Shown piece after piece: positions 1 to 6,570 of a stretch of 8,160 nucleotides of DNA. This stretch comes from Coriobacteriia bacterium. GTDB lineage: Bacteria > Actinomycetota > Coriobacteriia > Coriobacteriales > UBA8131. How positions within the stretch are numbered: position 1 is the stretch's first letter; the number at the start of each line of letters is the position of its first letter. The stretch is from the NCBI GenBank assembly GCA_009781535.1, contig WQXX01000045.1, positions 1 to 8,160 on the forward strand. The letters are read 5' to 3'. The notes beneath the pieces are model-generated. The model was given only the letters and a program-made list of their open reading frames with translations. It made no database searches and was not told where the DNA came from. The translations under genes and the position numbers were made by a program.

Positions 1-1
1 C

Positions 2-2149
2 CTTTGGGATCGCATAAAGCCCCTGCTAAGCGAAATCGAGCGCCCGGTGCGCTATCTGGATCATGAGCTGAATGCAACGACAGGGCAGAACGTACTTGTC
101 ACCCCGGGCTTGATCCGGGGCCTATCAGGTGATGTGCAGGATGCTAGCGTGTGTTGTCCAGAAAACTGGTCGTCAGACGGTAACCAAAAAGACCGTCCTG
201 CTATTGGAGAAGCACAAACGTCGGGCTTAACTGACATCGCCTTCGTCTATCCTGATTCTTACGAAATAGGGCAATCAAATCAGGCCATCGCCATCCTCTA
301 TGACATCGTCCGCAGGCTTCCCGGGGTAAATGTCGAGCGGGCTTTCCTGCCATGGGTCGACATGATAGTGCGGCTTCGAGAACTGGAGATCCCCCTTTTC
401 ACCCTCGAGAGCTGCCGTGAACTGGCAGCATTTAACCTTATCGGCGTCACGATGCCCCATGAGCTTTCCTACACGAATATCCTCGAGTTGCTCGATCTTG
501 CGGGTATCCCCCTGTATGCGGCTGAGCGCTTTGAGAAAGACCCTCTTATCATCGGCGGTGGGCCGTGTGCGTTTAATCCTGAGCCGATAGCTCCGTTTTT
601 TGATGCGATCTGCATCGGCGAGGGCGAAGAGGTCATCGTTGAGCTTATTAAGGCTTACCAACAAGCCAAAGCCTGTGGCGCTCCCCGTGTTGAGATCCTT
701 CGATCATTCGCCGCAATCGACGGCGTCTACGTGCCTTGCCTTAATGAGGCAAGGCACGTTTCTCCAACTGTCGCTCCAGACTTTCAAAATGTCGCCCCAG
801 ACTTTCAAACTGTCGCCCCAGACTTTCAAAATGTCGCCCCAGACTTTCAAAATGTCGCCCCAGACTTGATCTGGGGCCTAGAGGGAGACCAGCAGGAAGA
901 TTGTGTGTGTCCGGCAGAAACCCCTTCGTCAGTCGAAATCCCTTCACAAATTCACCAAGCTGCTGGCAATATCATCACAAAACGCATCATCGCTGACTTG
1001 GATGCGTTGCCGGTTGTGCAGCAACCCATCGTCCCGTATGCCGAACTCACCCATGACCGCCTCAACATCGAGATTCTACGCGGCTGTACGCGAGGGTGCA
1101 GGTTCTGCCAGGCAGGCATGATATACCGCCCTGTCCGTGAGCGTAGCGCCGATACTATCGTGCGAGCTGTCGTCGAAGGGCTTGCCTGTACGGGTTATGA
1201 TGAGGTCTCGCTCACCTCGCTCTCGAGTACCGATCACTCCCAGATTGTCGAAATACTCCATCGTCTCAACCATTCCCTGGAAGGGACGGGAACACGACTG
1301 AGCCTGCCATCGCAACGCCTGGATGCGTTTGGGGTAGAGATGGCGCGTCTCGTTGCCGGTGGCGAGCGCAAGACTGGCTTGACCTTTGCCCCAGAAGCAG
1401 GCACCCAGCGGCTCCGAGACATAATTAACAAAAACGTCACCGAGCGAGACCTTATCGATGCAGTGAGTTGTGCGTTTGCTGCCGGTTGGAGGCGATGCAA
1501 ACTCTACTTCATGATTGGGTTGCCCGGAGAGACCGATGAGGATATACGTGGTATTGTCGAGCTTTCTAACCGCGCGTATCAAGCTGCAAAGGATGCCGTG
1601 CCAAACGAGCAGCGGAATAACTGCCGTATGGGAGTGAGCGTAGCGGTATTCATCCCCAAAGCCCACACCCCATTCCAGTGGTGTGGGATGGTCTCGAACG
1701 CCGAGATCCAGCGACGCATCAGTGTGTTACGCGGCGCACGTTTGCACCGGGGCATCGACCTGCATTGGCATGACCCAACGACCTCGCTCATCGAGGCGGT
1801 CATGTCGCGTGGAGGGCGTGAGCTTGCCTGCCTCGTTGAGCTGGCATGGCGCAAAGGCGCACGTTTTGACGCGTGGACCGAGCAATTCAATAAAACCGCC
1901 TGGCAAGAAGCAGCCTTTGAACTGGGTATCGACCTGGAGGCGGCTGCGATGCACGAATTTGGGTTTGCAGACGCCTTGCCATGGGACCATATCTCATGTG
2001 GTGTAAACAGGGATTACCTTGCTGATGAGTACGAGAAGGCTCTGGCAGCCGTAACCACACCCGATTGCTCATTCGGGCACTGTACTTCTTGTGGCGTATG
2101 CTCTGAATGCAAGGCTCAAATCCGTCTGGGAGGGTCGAGCCGTGGATGA
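2..2149 (+). CDS. B12-binding-type radical SAM protein, TIGR03960 family (5' partial)
   Basis: Radical SAM enzyme of unknown substrate with an N-terminal B12-binding-like fold. The frame is open to the left edge and already reads family-like sequence (EIERPVRYLDHELN) before the first possible start, a GTG at 47, so the true start lies upstream of the window. The B12-binding-like domain spans about 230-720 (YPDSYEIG, LSYTNILELLDLAGIPL, IGGGPCAFNPEP, IGEGEE). The radical SAM [4Fe-4S] motif CTRGCRFC is at 1085-1108, followed by QAGMIYRPVRERS. LTFAPEAGTQRLRDIINK and YFMIGLPGE follow as usual for the family. A Cys-rich tail (HCTSCGVCSEC) ends the protein. Two linkers are enlarged by in-frame repeats: about 98-215, before the B12-like domain, and about 760-940, between the two domains; the frame is nevertheless intact. 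The DUF2344 partner follows 59 bases later, as commonly seen for this family. The true reaction is unknown. Confidence 0.93.
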   Translation, partial: LWDRIKPLLSEIERPVRYLDHELNATTGQNVLVTPGLIRGLSGDVQDASVCCPENWSSDGNQKDRPAIGEAQTSGLTDIAFVYPDSYEIGQSNQAIAILYDIVRRLPGVNVERAFLPWVDMIVRLRELEIPLFTLESCRELAAFNLIGVTMPHELSYTNILELLDLAGIPLYAAERFEKDPLIIGGGPCAFNPEPIAPFFDAICIGEGEEVIVELIKAYQQAKACGAPRVEILRSFAAIDGVYVPCLNEARHVSPTVAPDFQNVAPDFQTVAPDFQNVAPDFQNVAPDLIWGLEGDQQEDCVCPAETPSSVEIPSQIHQAAGNIITKRIIADLDALPVVQQPIVPYAELTHDRLNIEILRGCTRGCRFCQAGMIYRPVRERSADTIVRAVVEGLACTGYDEVSLTSLSSTDHSQIVEILHRLNHSLEGTGTRLSLPSQRLDAFGVEMARLVAGGERKTGLTFAPEAGTQRLRDIINKNVTERDLIDAVSCAFAAGWRRCKLYFMIGLPGETDEDIRGIVELSNRAYQAAKDAVPNEQRNNCRMGVSVAVFIPKAHTPFQWCGMVSNAEIQRRISVLRGARLHRGIDLHWHDPTTSLIEAVMSRGGRELACLVELAWRKGARFDAWTEQFNKTAWQEAAFELGIDLEAAAMHEFGFADALPWDHISCGVNRDYLADEYEKALAAVTTPDCSFGHCTSCGVCSECKAQIRLGGSSRG
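98..176 (+). repeat. Palindromic interspersed repeat, copy 1 (in-frame in radical SAM gene)
   Basis: Begins GTCA and contains the hairpin CCCCGGGCTTGATCCGGGG (102-120), with 6-bp arms 102-107 and 115-120. The body after it is shared with copies 2 and 3. Over the first 61 bases copy 1 and copy 3 are nearly identical in the first 32 and clearly related after that. The motif CAGAAA and TCGTCAG at offset 72 are also shared with copy 2. Similarity to copy 3 at the peptide level may continue to about 214. In the host frame it encodes VTPGLIRGLSGD and then a Cys-Cys pair. It lies between the N-terminal segment and the B12-binding-like domain, where relatives have only a short linker (from family knowledge). 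The right boundary is uncertain. Confidence 0.8.
729..759 (+). repeat. Perfect 12-bp inverted repeat inside the radical SAM gene
   Basis: The arms 729-740 (ACGTGCCTTGCC) and 748-759 are perfect reverse complements around a 7-base loop, TTAATGA. The hairpin is within the coding sequence, in the linker just upstream of the 21-bp tandem repeats. It translates as part of YVPCLNEARHV. No T-run follows, so it is not a classical terminator. It does not share sequence with the CCCC/GGGG repeat family. Confidence 0.75.
769..852 (+). repeat. Tandem repeat, four 21-bp units (7-residue peptide VAPDFQN/T)
   Basis: Four units, 769-789, 790-810, 811-831 and 832-852, differ by one or two bases (a T for C at 775 in unit 1, a terminal C in unit 2). 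Each encodes VAPDFQN or VAPDFQT, in frame with the radical SAM protein. The first 15 bases of each unit (TGTCGCCCCAGACTT) are identical or nearly so to the left arm of the palindromic repeat that starts at 854, so the array runs directly into repeat copy 2. This looks like local expansion of the repeat's left end. The result is a low-complexity, probably flexible inter-domain linker. Confidence 0.92.
854..932 (+). repeat. Palindromic interspersed repeat, copy 2 (in-frame, fused to tandem array)
   Basis: Begins GTCG, with hairpin arms CCCCAG (858-863) and CTGGGG (871-876). Compared with copy 1, both arms carry a paired change (G to A at 862, C to T at 872) that keeps the stem. After GGGGCCTA the body is diverged but alignable without gaps, and TCGTCAG lies at the same offset (72 bases) from the start as in copy 1. 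It encodes VAPDLIWGLEGDQQ in the radical SAM frame, parallel to VTPGLIRGLSGD in copy 1. It lies between the B12-binding-like domain and the conserved ITKRIIADLDALP segment that precedes the radical SAM core. Confidence 0.75.
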
Positions 2150-2208
2150 GCGTCGTTTAGCGGCAGGCAGGCAGTTCGGATTGCATATCGCTTTCGGAGA
2201 GTTGTGCC

Positions 2209-2982
2209 ATGAATGAGTTAACCTTCCGTCTGCGCATCGAATACGGCAAGACCGGACGCTTGTGTTATCTCTCGCATCTGGAACTCGTGCGTGCGATGGA
2301 GCGCGTCATCCGACGCTCGCAACTCCCTTTTGCGCTTTCAAAAGGTTTCAATGTGCATATGAGGCATGCATTTGGCCCAGCTTTGCCCGTTGGTACAGCT
2401 GGGCTTCATGAATTGCTCGATATCTGGTTAAGTGAGTATGTACCGGCAGCAGAGGCGCTTGCCCGCCTGCGTCAAGCTAGCGTTTTTGACCTTCCCATCC
2501 ACAAGGTGGCATACTGTGCCGCTGATACTCCCTCTCTTCAGGTGTCCCATGTGCTCTCCTGCTATGAGGCGTGTGTCGACTTGGCAGGAAAAGGGGATAT
2601 CTCAGTACTCAAGCAGGCTTTCATAGAAATCATTGAAAGGGATAACCTGACCATCATGAAGAAAGGCAAACCCAAGGAAATCAGCATAAGCAGGAGCCTT
2701 GTTGATGGGCCGACACTTGTGGGTGTCGAGGATACCAAGGTACGGGTTTTTCTGACCTTGCGCGCCCATGAGGATGGGTCGCTACGTCCGGAGCTTATTC
2801 TCAAGGCTGCCCTTGCGCATATCGCCAACGCTCGGCTGGTTGAGTTAACTCGCGTTTCGCTGCTTGAGGAAAGTAAAGAGTCGCAGATCTATCCATATGA
2901 CTGTCTTGCGACGGATTCGTCAGACAACACATGCTCTCAACCTGCCAATCTCCTGATAGGCCCCGGATCAAGCCCGGGGTGA
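2209..2982 (+). CDS. Radical SAM-associated DUF2344 (TIGR03936) family protein
   Basis: 257-residue partner of the preceding radical SAM protein. In many bacteria the two are adjacent or fused; the function is unknown. Family sequence is clear in the N-terminal third: RIEYGKTGRLCYLSHLEL, then FALSKGFNVHMRHAFGPALPVG, then ELLDIWL. The ATG at 2209 has a good ribosome site (GGAGAG at 2196-2201, 7 bases upstream), and an in-frame stop at 2158-2160 limits extension. It follows the radical SAM gene by 59 bases and precedes rlmH by 26, so cotranscription is likely. The last ~20 residues (SDNTCSQPANLLIGPGSSPG) and the TGA stop at 2980-2982 are encoded by an inverted copy of the palindromic repeat. 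The native C-terminus therefore seems to end around SQIYPYDCLATD and to have been altered by the insertion. Confidence 0.9.
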   Translation: MNELTFRLRIEYGKTGRLCYLSHLELVRAMERVIRRSQLPFALSKGFNVHMRHAFGPALPVGTAGLHELLDIWLSEYVPAAEALARLRQASVFDLPIHKVAYCAADTPSLQVSHVLSCYEACVDLAGKGDISVLKQAFIEIIERDNLTIMKKGKPKEISISRSLVDGPTLVGVEDTKVRVFLTLRAHEDGSLRPELILKAALAHIANARLVELTRVSLLEESKESQIYPYDCLATDSSDNTCSQPANLLIGPGSSPG

Positions 2983-2983
2983 C
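2905..2983 (-). repeat. Palindromic interspersed repeat, copy 3 (inverted, forms C-terminus and stop of DUF2344 gene)
   Basis: Read on the - strand from 2983 it starts GTCACCCCGGGCTTGATCCG, identical to copy 1 for the first 32 bases (2983-2952). It keeps clear similarity through GTGTTGTC at 2930-2923, the same 61-base length as in copy 1. The hairpin arms are at 2961-2966 and 2974-2979. On the - strand the repeat encodes VTPGLIRGLSGDWQ...MCC, closely matching the peptide of copy 1. On the + strand it provides the final residues and TGA of the upstream gene, and its outer end lies 25 bases before the rlmH start. The inner boundary is uncertain and may reach about 2870. Confidence 0.8.
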
Positions 2984-3008
2984 GCGAAAACAATGGTAAT
3001 CTTTAACT

Positions 3009-3488
3009 ATGGCAACGCTTAAGATCGACATCATCGCGGTAGGAAAGCTCAAGGAGCGTTTCTGGGCTGAGGCTTGCGCTGAGTACCTCAAACGCTTGAC
3101 CCCCTATGCAGAAATACAGATCAAAGAGGTGGATGATATCAGTCCTGTCCGTGTTGGGTCGTCAGAGCGCTCGCTTGAGCTGGAGGCAGCAGGTATACGC
3201 GCTTCCTTGGCAGCCAGCACATCCATCATCGTTTTGGACCGTCAGGGAGTCGAGCAAACAAGTGAGCAGATTGCCGAACTCCTGCAAACATACCTGGAAA
3301 ACCGCGCCCACCATGTCAGCTTCATCATTGGTGGATCCGATGGTCTCTCGTCAGGGCTGATCAGACAAGCCGACAAGACCGTCTCATTCGGCTCTATCAC
3401 CTTGCCGCACAACCTTGCGCGTGTTGTTTTGCTCGAACAGCTCTACCGGGCGTTCAAGATCATCCGCAACGAGCCCTACCACAAGTGA
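3009..3488 (+). CDS. rlmH: 23S rRNA (pseudouridine-1915-N3)-methyltransferase RlmH
   Basis: SPOUT-class methyltransferase that uses S-adenosylmethionine to methylate N3 of pseudouridine 1915 in helix 69 of 23S rRNA, acting on assembled 70S ribosomes. At 159 residues it matches the normal family length (about 155-160). The cofactor-binding knot is complete: the IIGGSDG loop at residues 106-112, SITLPHNLARVVLLEQ at 129-144, YRAFKII after that, and the conserved terminal Tyr-His at 157-158 (ending YHK). The ATG at 3009 has only a weak upstream purine stretch (GGTAAT at 2995-3000). Translation may therefore depend on coupling to the upstream gene, whose end was reshaped by a repeat insertion. The gene ends 6 bases before the convergent kinase gene. 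Confidence 0.96.
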   Translation: MATLKIDIIAVGKLKERFWAEACAEYLKRLTPYAEIQIKEVDDISPVRVGSSERSLELEAAGIRASLAASTSIIVLDRQGVEQTSEQIAELLQTYLENRAHHVSFIIGGSDGLSSGLIRQADKTVSFGSITLPHNLARVVLLEQLYRAFKIIRNEPYHK

Positions 3489-3494
3489 GGCAGA

Positions 3495-6350
3495 TCAGGG
3501 CAGGTACTGCCGCAGCTTGCCTATTACCTCGTCGATATCAAGTGGTTTTCCGACATGGTCGTTCATGCCGGAGGCAAGGCACTTCTCGACGTCCTCCTTA
3601 AAAACATTGGCTGTCATGGCAACGATTGGGATAAACTGGGCTTGCGGAGTACCCATCGCCCTGATGCGGCGCGTGGCCTCGTAACCGTCCATCTCCGGCA
3701 TCTGGATATCCATGAATATCATCTCGTATTTGTCTGGAGCTGCGCTGAACATACTCACAGCTTCTTTACCATTGGTGGCGCAGTCAATTTCGAGCAAGGT
3801 AGGCTCGAGTAACGCAAGTACGATCTCGCGGTTAATCTCCACATCCTCGCACAACAGGATACGTCGGCCTTCAAAAGCCCCGTCAATACCCACATCGCTC
3901 TCTTCAGTCTGCATGAGAGGCGAGCCGAAATACTCATCTGTGATGTCTGCAATGATTGACGGGAACAGAGGCTTTTGCAGGAAGCTGTCGACTCCCGCCT
4001 CCTTCGCTTTTCCTGCGACAATACCGTATTCAGCGGCAGATACCATGACCACAAATGAGTTGCTGGTCTTTGAAGCCTTCTTCTTCAACCTCTTGGTGAG
4101 CTCTATACCGTCCATGCCCGGCATCTTCCAGTCGATGAAGAACAGATTATACGTGTCGTTTTGCTCTATAAGGCGAAGAGCCTCGATACCGTTGTCAGCA
4201 GTATCGCAATGGGCGCCGAACTTCTCGACGATACCTTTGAAATCCTGCAATATGTATAAATCATCGTCCACGACAAGCATGCGCATATTCTTCCAGTCTA
4301 TCTCTTTGTGTCCAGGGCTCTGGACGATCGCCTCACCACGTTGCATCTTGACGGTAAAAGAGAATGTCGATCCTTTCCCCAGTTCTGACTCGACCCAGAT
4401 CCTTCCGCCCATCATCTCAACGATGCTTTTTGAGATGGCAAGCCCGAGACCGGTGCCTCCGAATTTCCGCGATGTGCTCTCTTCGGCTTGTTGGAAGGAT
4501 TGGAAGAGCCGACATTGCTGTTCGGGGCTGATTCCAATTCCGGTATCCTTAACCGAGATCCTGATCTCATAGACGCCGTCTTGCTCTCCAAGCAGATAGG
4601 TATTGAGACTGATAGCTCCATGCTCCGGGGTAAACTTGACCGCGTTACCCAACAGGTTCGTAATGACCTGTGCTAAACGCTGGTCATCACCAATCAGGTT
4701 TTGAGGAATGGTTCGATCCACATAGACGGTAAACTTCTGATTCTTCTCATTCATACGGAAGTTGGTTACATTCACGACGCGAACCAGCATCTTTTCGAAA
4801 TTGAACTCCGCCAAGGATAGTTCGAATTTTCCTGATTCGATTTTTGAAACATCCAGGATATCGTTGATGACGCCGAGCAGATGATGCGACGCATCTTCGA
4901 TCCTCATGAGGCTATAGTTCTTTCGTTCGATGTCGTCGGCAGACTTTCCAATATTGGTCATACCGATGATGGCGTTCATCGGTGTGCGTATCTCATGGCT
5001 CATGTTCGCCAGGAAGTTGCTCTTGGCAGAACTGGCTGAATTTGCTTCTTCTAATGCAATTTCCAGTTTTTTCTGGAGTTGTAATAGCTCCGTGATATCC
5101 TGGATGATCTCGACCTGCCCGACTATTCGGTTTCTCCTGTCTGTCAGGAAACTACCGTCAGCCAAGTAGTCTTTGCCGCCTTGGCTAAAGGCTGTAGTCG
5201 CCAGTCCTTTTTCGAGGCGCTCGATGGCGCAGTTCTCCGTATTGCAGATGTTGACGTTCCAGACACTGCAAGGTCTTCCCAATAGATCCGAACGGCTTCT
5301 GCTCAAAAAATCCTCAACGGGTTTGTTGATGAAAGCCATTTTCCTGTTTGTATCGGTGACGCAGATGAGGAATGGTATGGAGTCCAGGATGTTTTCATAC
5401 CAGTTGACCTTGACGGTTATCCAGTGGATAAGCCATACGGCAATAAACGACACGATGAGCGCTGCAGCGATGCCGAGAGGAATGATGCTGCCGAGGATCC
5501 ACGTGGCGTATCCGTTTATCTCCGAGACGGGAAGGTACGTAACGATCATATATCCATGTTCGTGGCGGAAATATGAGTCATATTCCACTTCGTTGTAGGT
5601 GTGCCTGATACGGCCCTCTTGAAGAGTGAACATGGTATCAGCCCATTCCTGATCCTTCATGTTCGCTCCCATGATGGTATCCGAACTACTGGCTACTACC
5701 ATTTTGTCAGCGTCAAGGAGGAAGACCCCGCCGCCTTGCCCTATCCGAATATTAGCGATAGAGTTCTGCACGTTCATAGAAAGTTTGATGTCATCGATGG
5801 TTTTCATCTCGACGCCCACCTGTACGATGCCAGGTTGGTCAATGCGAGATACGTTTATGTACTGGAATAAGGTGCCATCTACCGCACGAGGCTGCGGCTC
5901 CTGGGCGATGGTCAGCGATGGATTTGCAAGGATAACAGTCAGCGGCCGCGTTTGGTCGTTGGTGTAGAAGTCAAGCCCGAAGAAAGCCGGCACGCTTCCC
6001 CAGAGCAGGATGCCCTTCTCATCGGTGACATGGATCTCTGACACCCCAAACAGGTTGCATAACTCAGCCATCCGAGCGTCTTTTAGGTTGTCCGGGTTTT
6101 CTGCGATGATCACAGCTACAGCCTGAGCGAGGGCGATGTTCTTTTGATTCATCATATCAAGAACGGAGTCAGTAATCTTGTTGGACAAATCGACTTGATG
6201 GCTGACTGAATCACAGAGGTTGACCATATCGGACTTAAGGATCGTATCAGTTGAATTCCGCATGACAGAAACGGACAAAACACTTATCAGCATGTACGAA
6301 AGTACGAGTACCGATAGAATCGGAATGAGCACCTTGCTTTGCAGTTTCAT
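3495..6350 (-). CDS. Membrane-bound hybrid sensor histidine kinase (Cache-PAS-HisKA-HATPase-REC-REC)
   Basis: 951-residue inner-membrane sensor kinase. Order: transmembrane helix 1 (about 7-28), a periplasmic region of about 250 residues that resembles a Cache ligand-binding domain (31-280), and helix 2 (about 283-310). No clear HAMP is visible before the PAS domain (about 317-420), which contains three cysteines (361, 369, 374). The coiled HisKA region carries phospho-acceptor His452 in NMSHEIRTPMN. The HATPase has its N-box around Asn565/Asn569, DTGIG at 602-606 and GGTGLGL from 631. Receiver 1 has Asp740 with acidic pocket 695-697, Ser771 and Lys793. Receiver 2 has Asp881 with Glu835/Asp836, Thr913 and Lys935. 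Both receivers look functional. There is no HPt domain and no partner regulator in the window, so phosphotransfer must go elsewhere. The ATG at 6350 was chosen over an in-frame one 36 codons upstream because of a strong ribosome site and an immediate membrane segment. The signal sensed is unknown. Confidence 0.93.
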   Translation of the reverse strand: MKLQSKVLIPILSVLVLSYMLISVLSVSVMRNSTDTILKSDMVNLCDSVSHQVDLSNKITDSVLDMMNQKNIALAQAVAVIIAENPDNLKDARMAELCNLFGVSEIHVTDEKGILLWGSVPAFFGLDFYTNDQTRPLTVILANPSLTIAQEPQPRAVDGTLFQYINVSRIDQPGIVQVGVEMKTIDDIKLSMNVQNSIANIRIGQGGGVFLLDADKMVVASSSDTIMGANMKDQEWADTMFTLQEGRIRHTYNEVEYDSYFRHEHGYMIVTYLPVSEINGYATWILGSIIPLGIAAALIVSFIAVWLIHWITVKVNWYENILDSIPFLICVTDTNRKMAFINKPVEDFLSRSRSDLLGRPCSVWNVNICNTENCAIERLEKGLATTAFSQGGKDYLADGSFLTDRRNRIVGQVEIIQDITELLQLQKKLEIALEEANSASSAKSNFLANMSHEIRTPMNAIIGMTNIGKSADDIERKNYSLMRIEDASHHLLGVINDILDVSKIESGKFELSLAEFNFEKMLVRVVNVTNFRMNEKNQKFTVYVDRTIPQNLIGDDQRLAQVITNLLGNAVKFTPEHGAISLNTYLLGEQDGVYEIRISVKDTGIGISPEQQCRLFQSFQQAEESTSRKFGGTGLGLAISKSIVEMMGGRIWVESELGKGSTFSFTVKMQRGEAIVQSPGHKEIDWKNMRMLVVDDDLYILQDFKGIVEKFGAHCDTADNGIEALRLIEQNDTYNLFFIDWKMPGMDGIELTKRLKKKASKTSNSFVVMVSAAEYGIVAGKAKEAGVDSFLQKPLFPSIIADITDEYFGSPLMQTEESDVGIDGAFEGRRILLCEDVEINREIVLALLEPTLLEIDCATNGKEAVSMFSAAPDKYEMIFMDIQMPEMDGYEATRRIRAMGTPQAQFIPIVAMTANVFKEDVEKCLASGMNDHVGKPLDIDEVIGKLRQYLP

Positions 6351-6356
6351 TTCGTG

Positions 6357-6363
6357 CCTCCCT
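6357..6363 (-). promoter_or_regulatory. Strong Shine-Dalgarno deciding the kinase start
   Basis: The - strand reads AGGGAGG, 6 bases before the ATG at 6350-6348. No comparable site precedes the in-frame ATG at 6458. The extra 36 residues from that upstream ATG are polar and do not look like kinase N-terminal sequence, while the protein started at 6350 opens with a few polar residues and a hydrophobic helix. Confidence 0.8.
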
Positions 6364-6540
6364 TGTCGGTTCCAGCAGCTCGTCGTCCTGCGCTCATCCA
6401 ATTCAATTTTCGCCCTGCTGTTTTTTTTGCAGTCCCCATCCGGAGCCTGGCATACCAAGTAGTATTCTTATGAATAGTACCATGGATAATGAAAGTAATG
6501 AATAGGTCATGGACATAGTATTGTAAAAGCGAGAGGCAAT

Positions 6541-6570
6541 ATGATTGAACTGAAGGATGAAGAAGTATGA
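6541..6570 (+). other. Possible nine-codon leader reading frame overlapping the rtcB start
   Basis: ATG at 6541 encodes MIELKDEEV and stops with TGA at 6568-6570, overlapping the rtcB ATG (6567-6569) in an ATGA arrangement. A purine-rich GAGAGG (6531-6536) lies 4 bases before it, a short but usable spacing. The rtcB ribosome site lies inside this frame. It could couple translation or be chance; a frame this short cannot be supported from sequence alone. The rest of the 216-base divergent region (6351-6566) shows only weak promoter-like matches, for example GATAAT at 6485-6490. Confidence 0.2.

Noticed and set aside
2961..2982. GC-rich hairpin at the end of the DUF2344 gene read as a rho-independent terminator
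   Set aside because: No T-run follows on either strand, the same hairpin occurs inside coding sequence at 102-120, and rlmH continues in the same direction.
2801..3091. 96-residue - strand frame containing VTPGLIRGLSGDWQ, as a separate gene
   Set aside because: The similarity to the radical SAM insert comes from the shared repeat; flanking residues are antisense to the DUF2344 and rlmH genes.
3712..4572. 286-residue open frame on the + strand opposite the kinase
   Set aside because: Antisense to the receiver and ATPase domains, Ser-rich low-complexity translation, no recognisable domain.
6351..6458. 36-residue N-terminal extension of the kinase from an upstream ATG
   Set aside because: The ATG at 6350 has a strong AGGGAGG site and opens into the membrane helix; the extension is polar and unlike kinase N-termini.
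6449..6466. TGGCAT at 6449 as a sigma-54 promoter for rtcB
   Set aside because: The -24-like element is not followed by a TTGC-type -12 at the required spacing.
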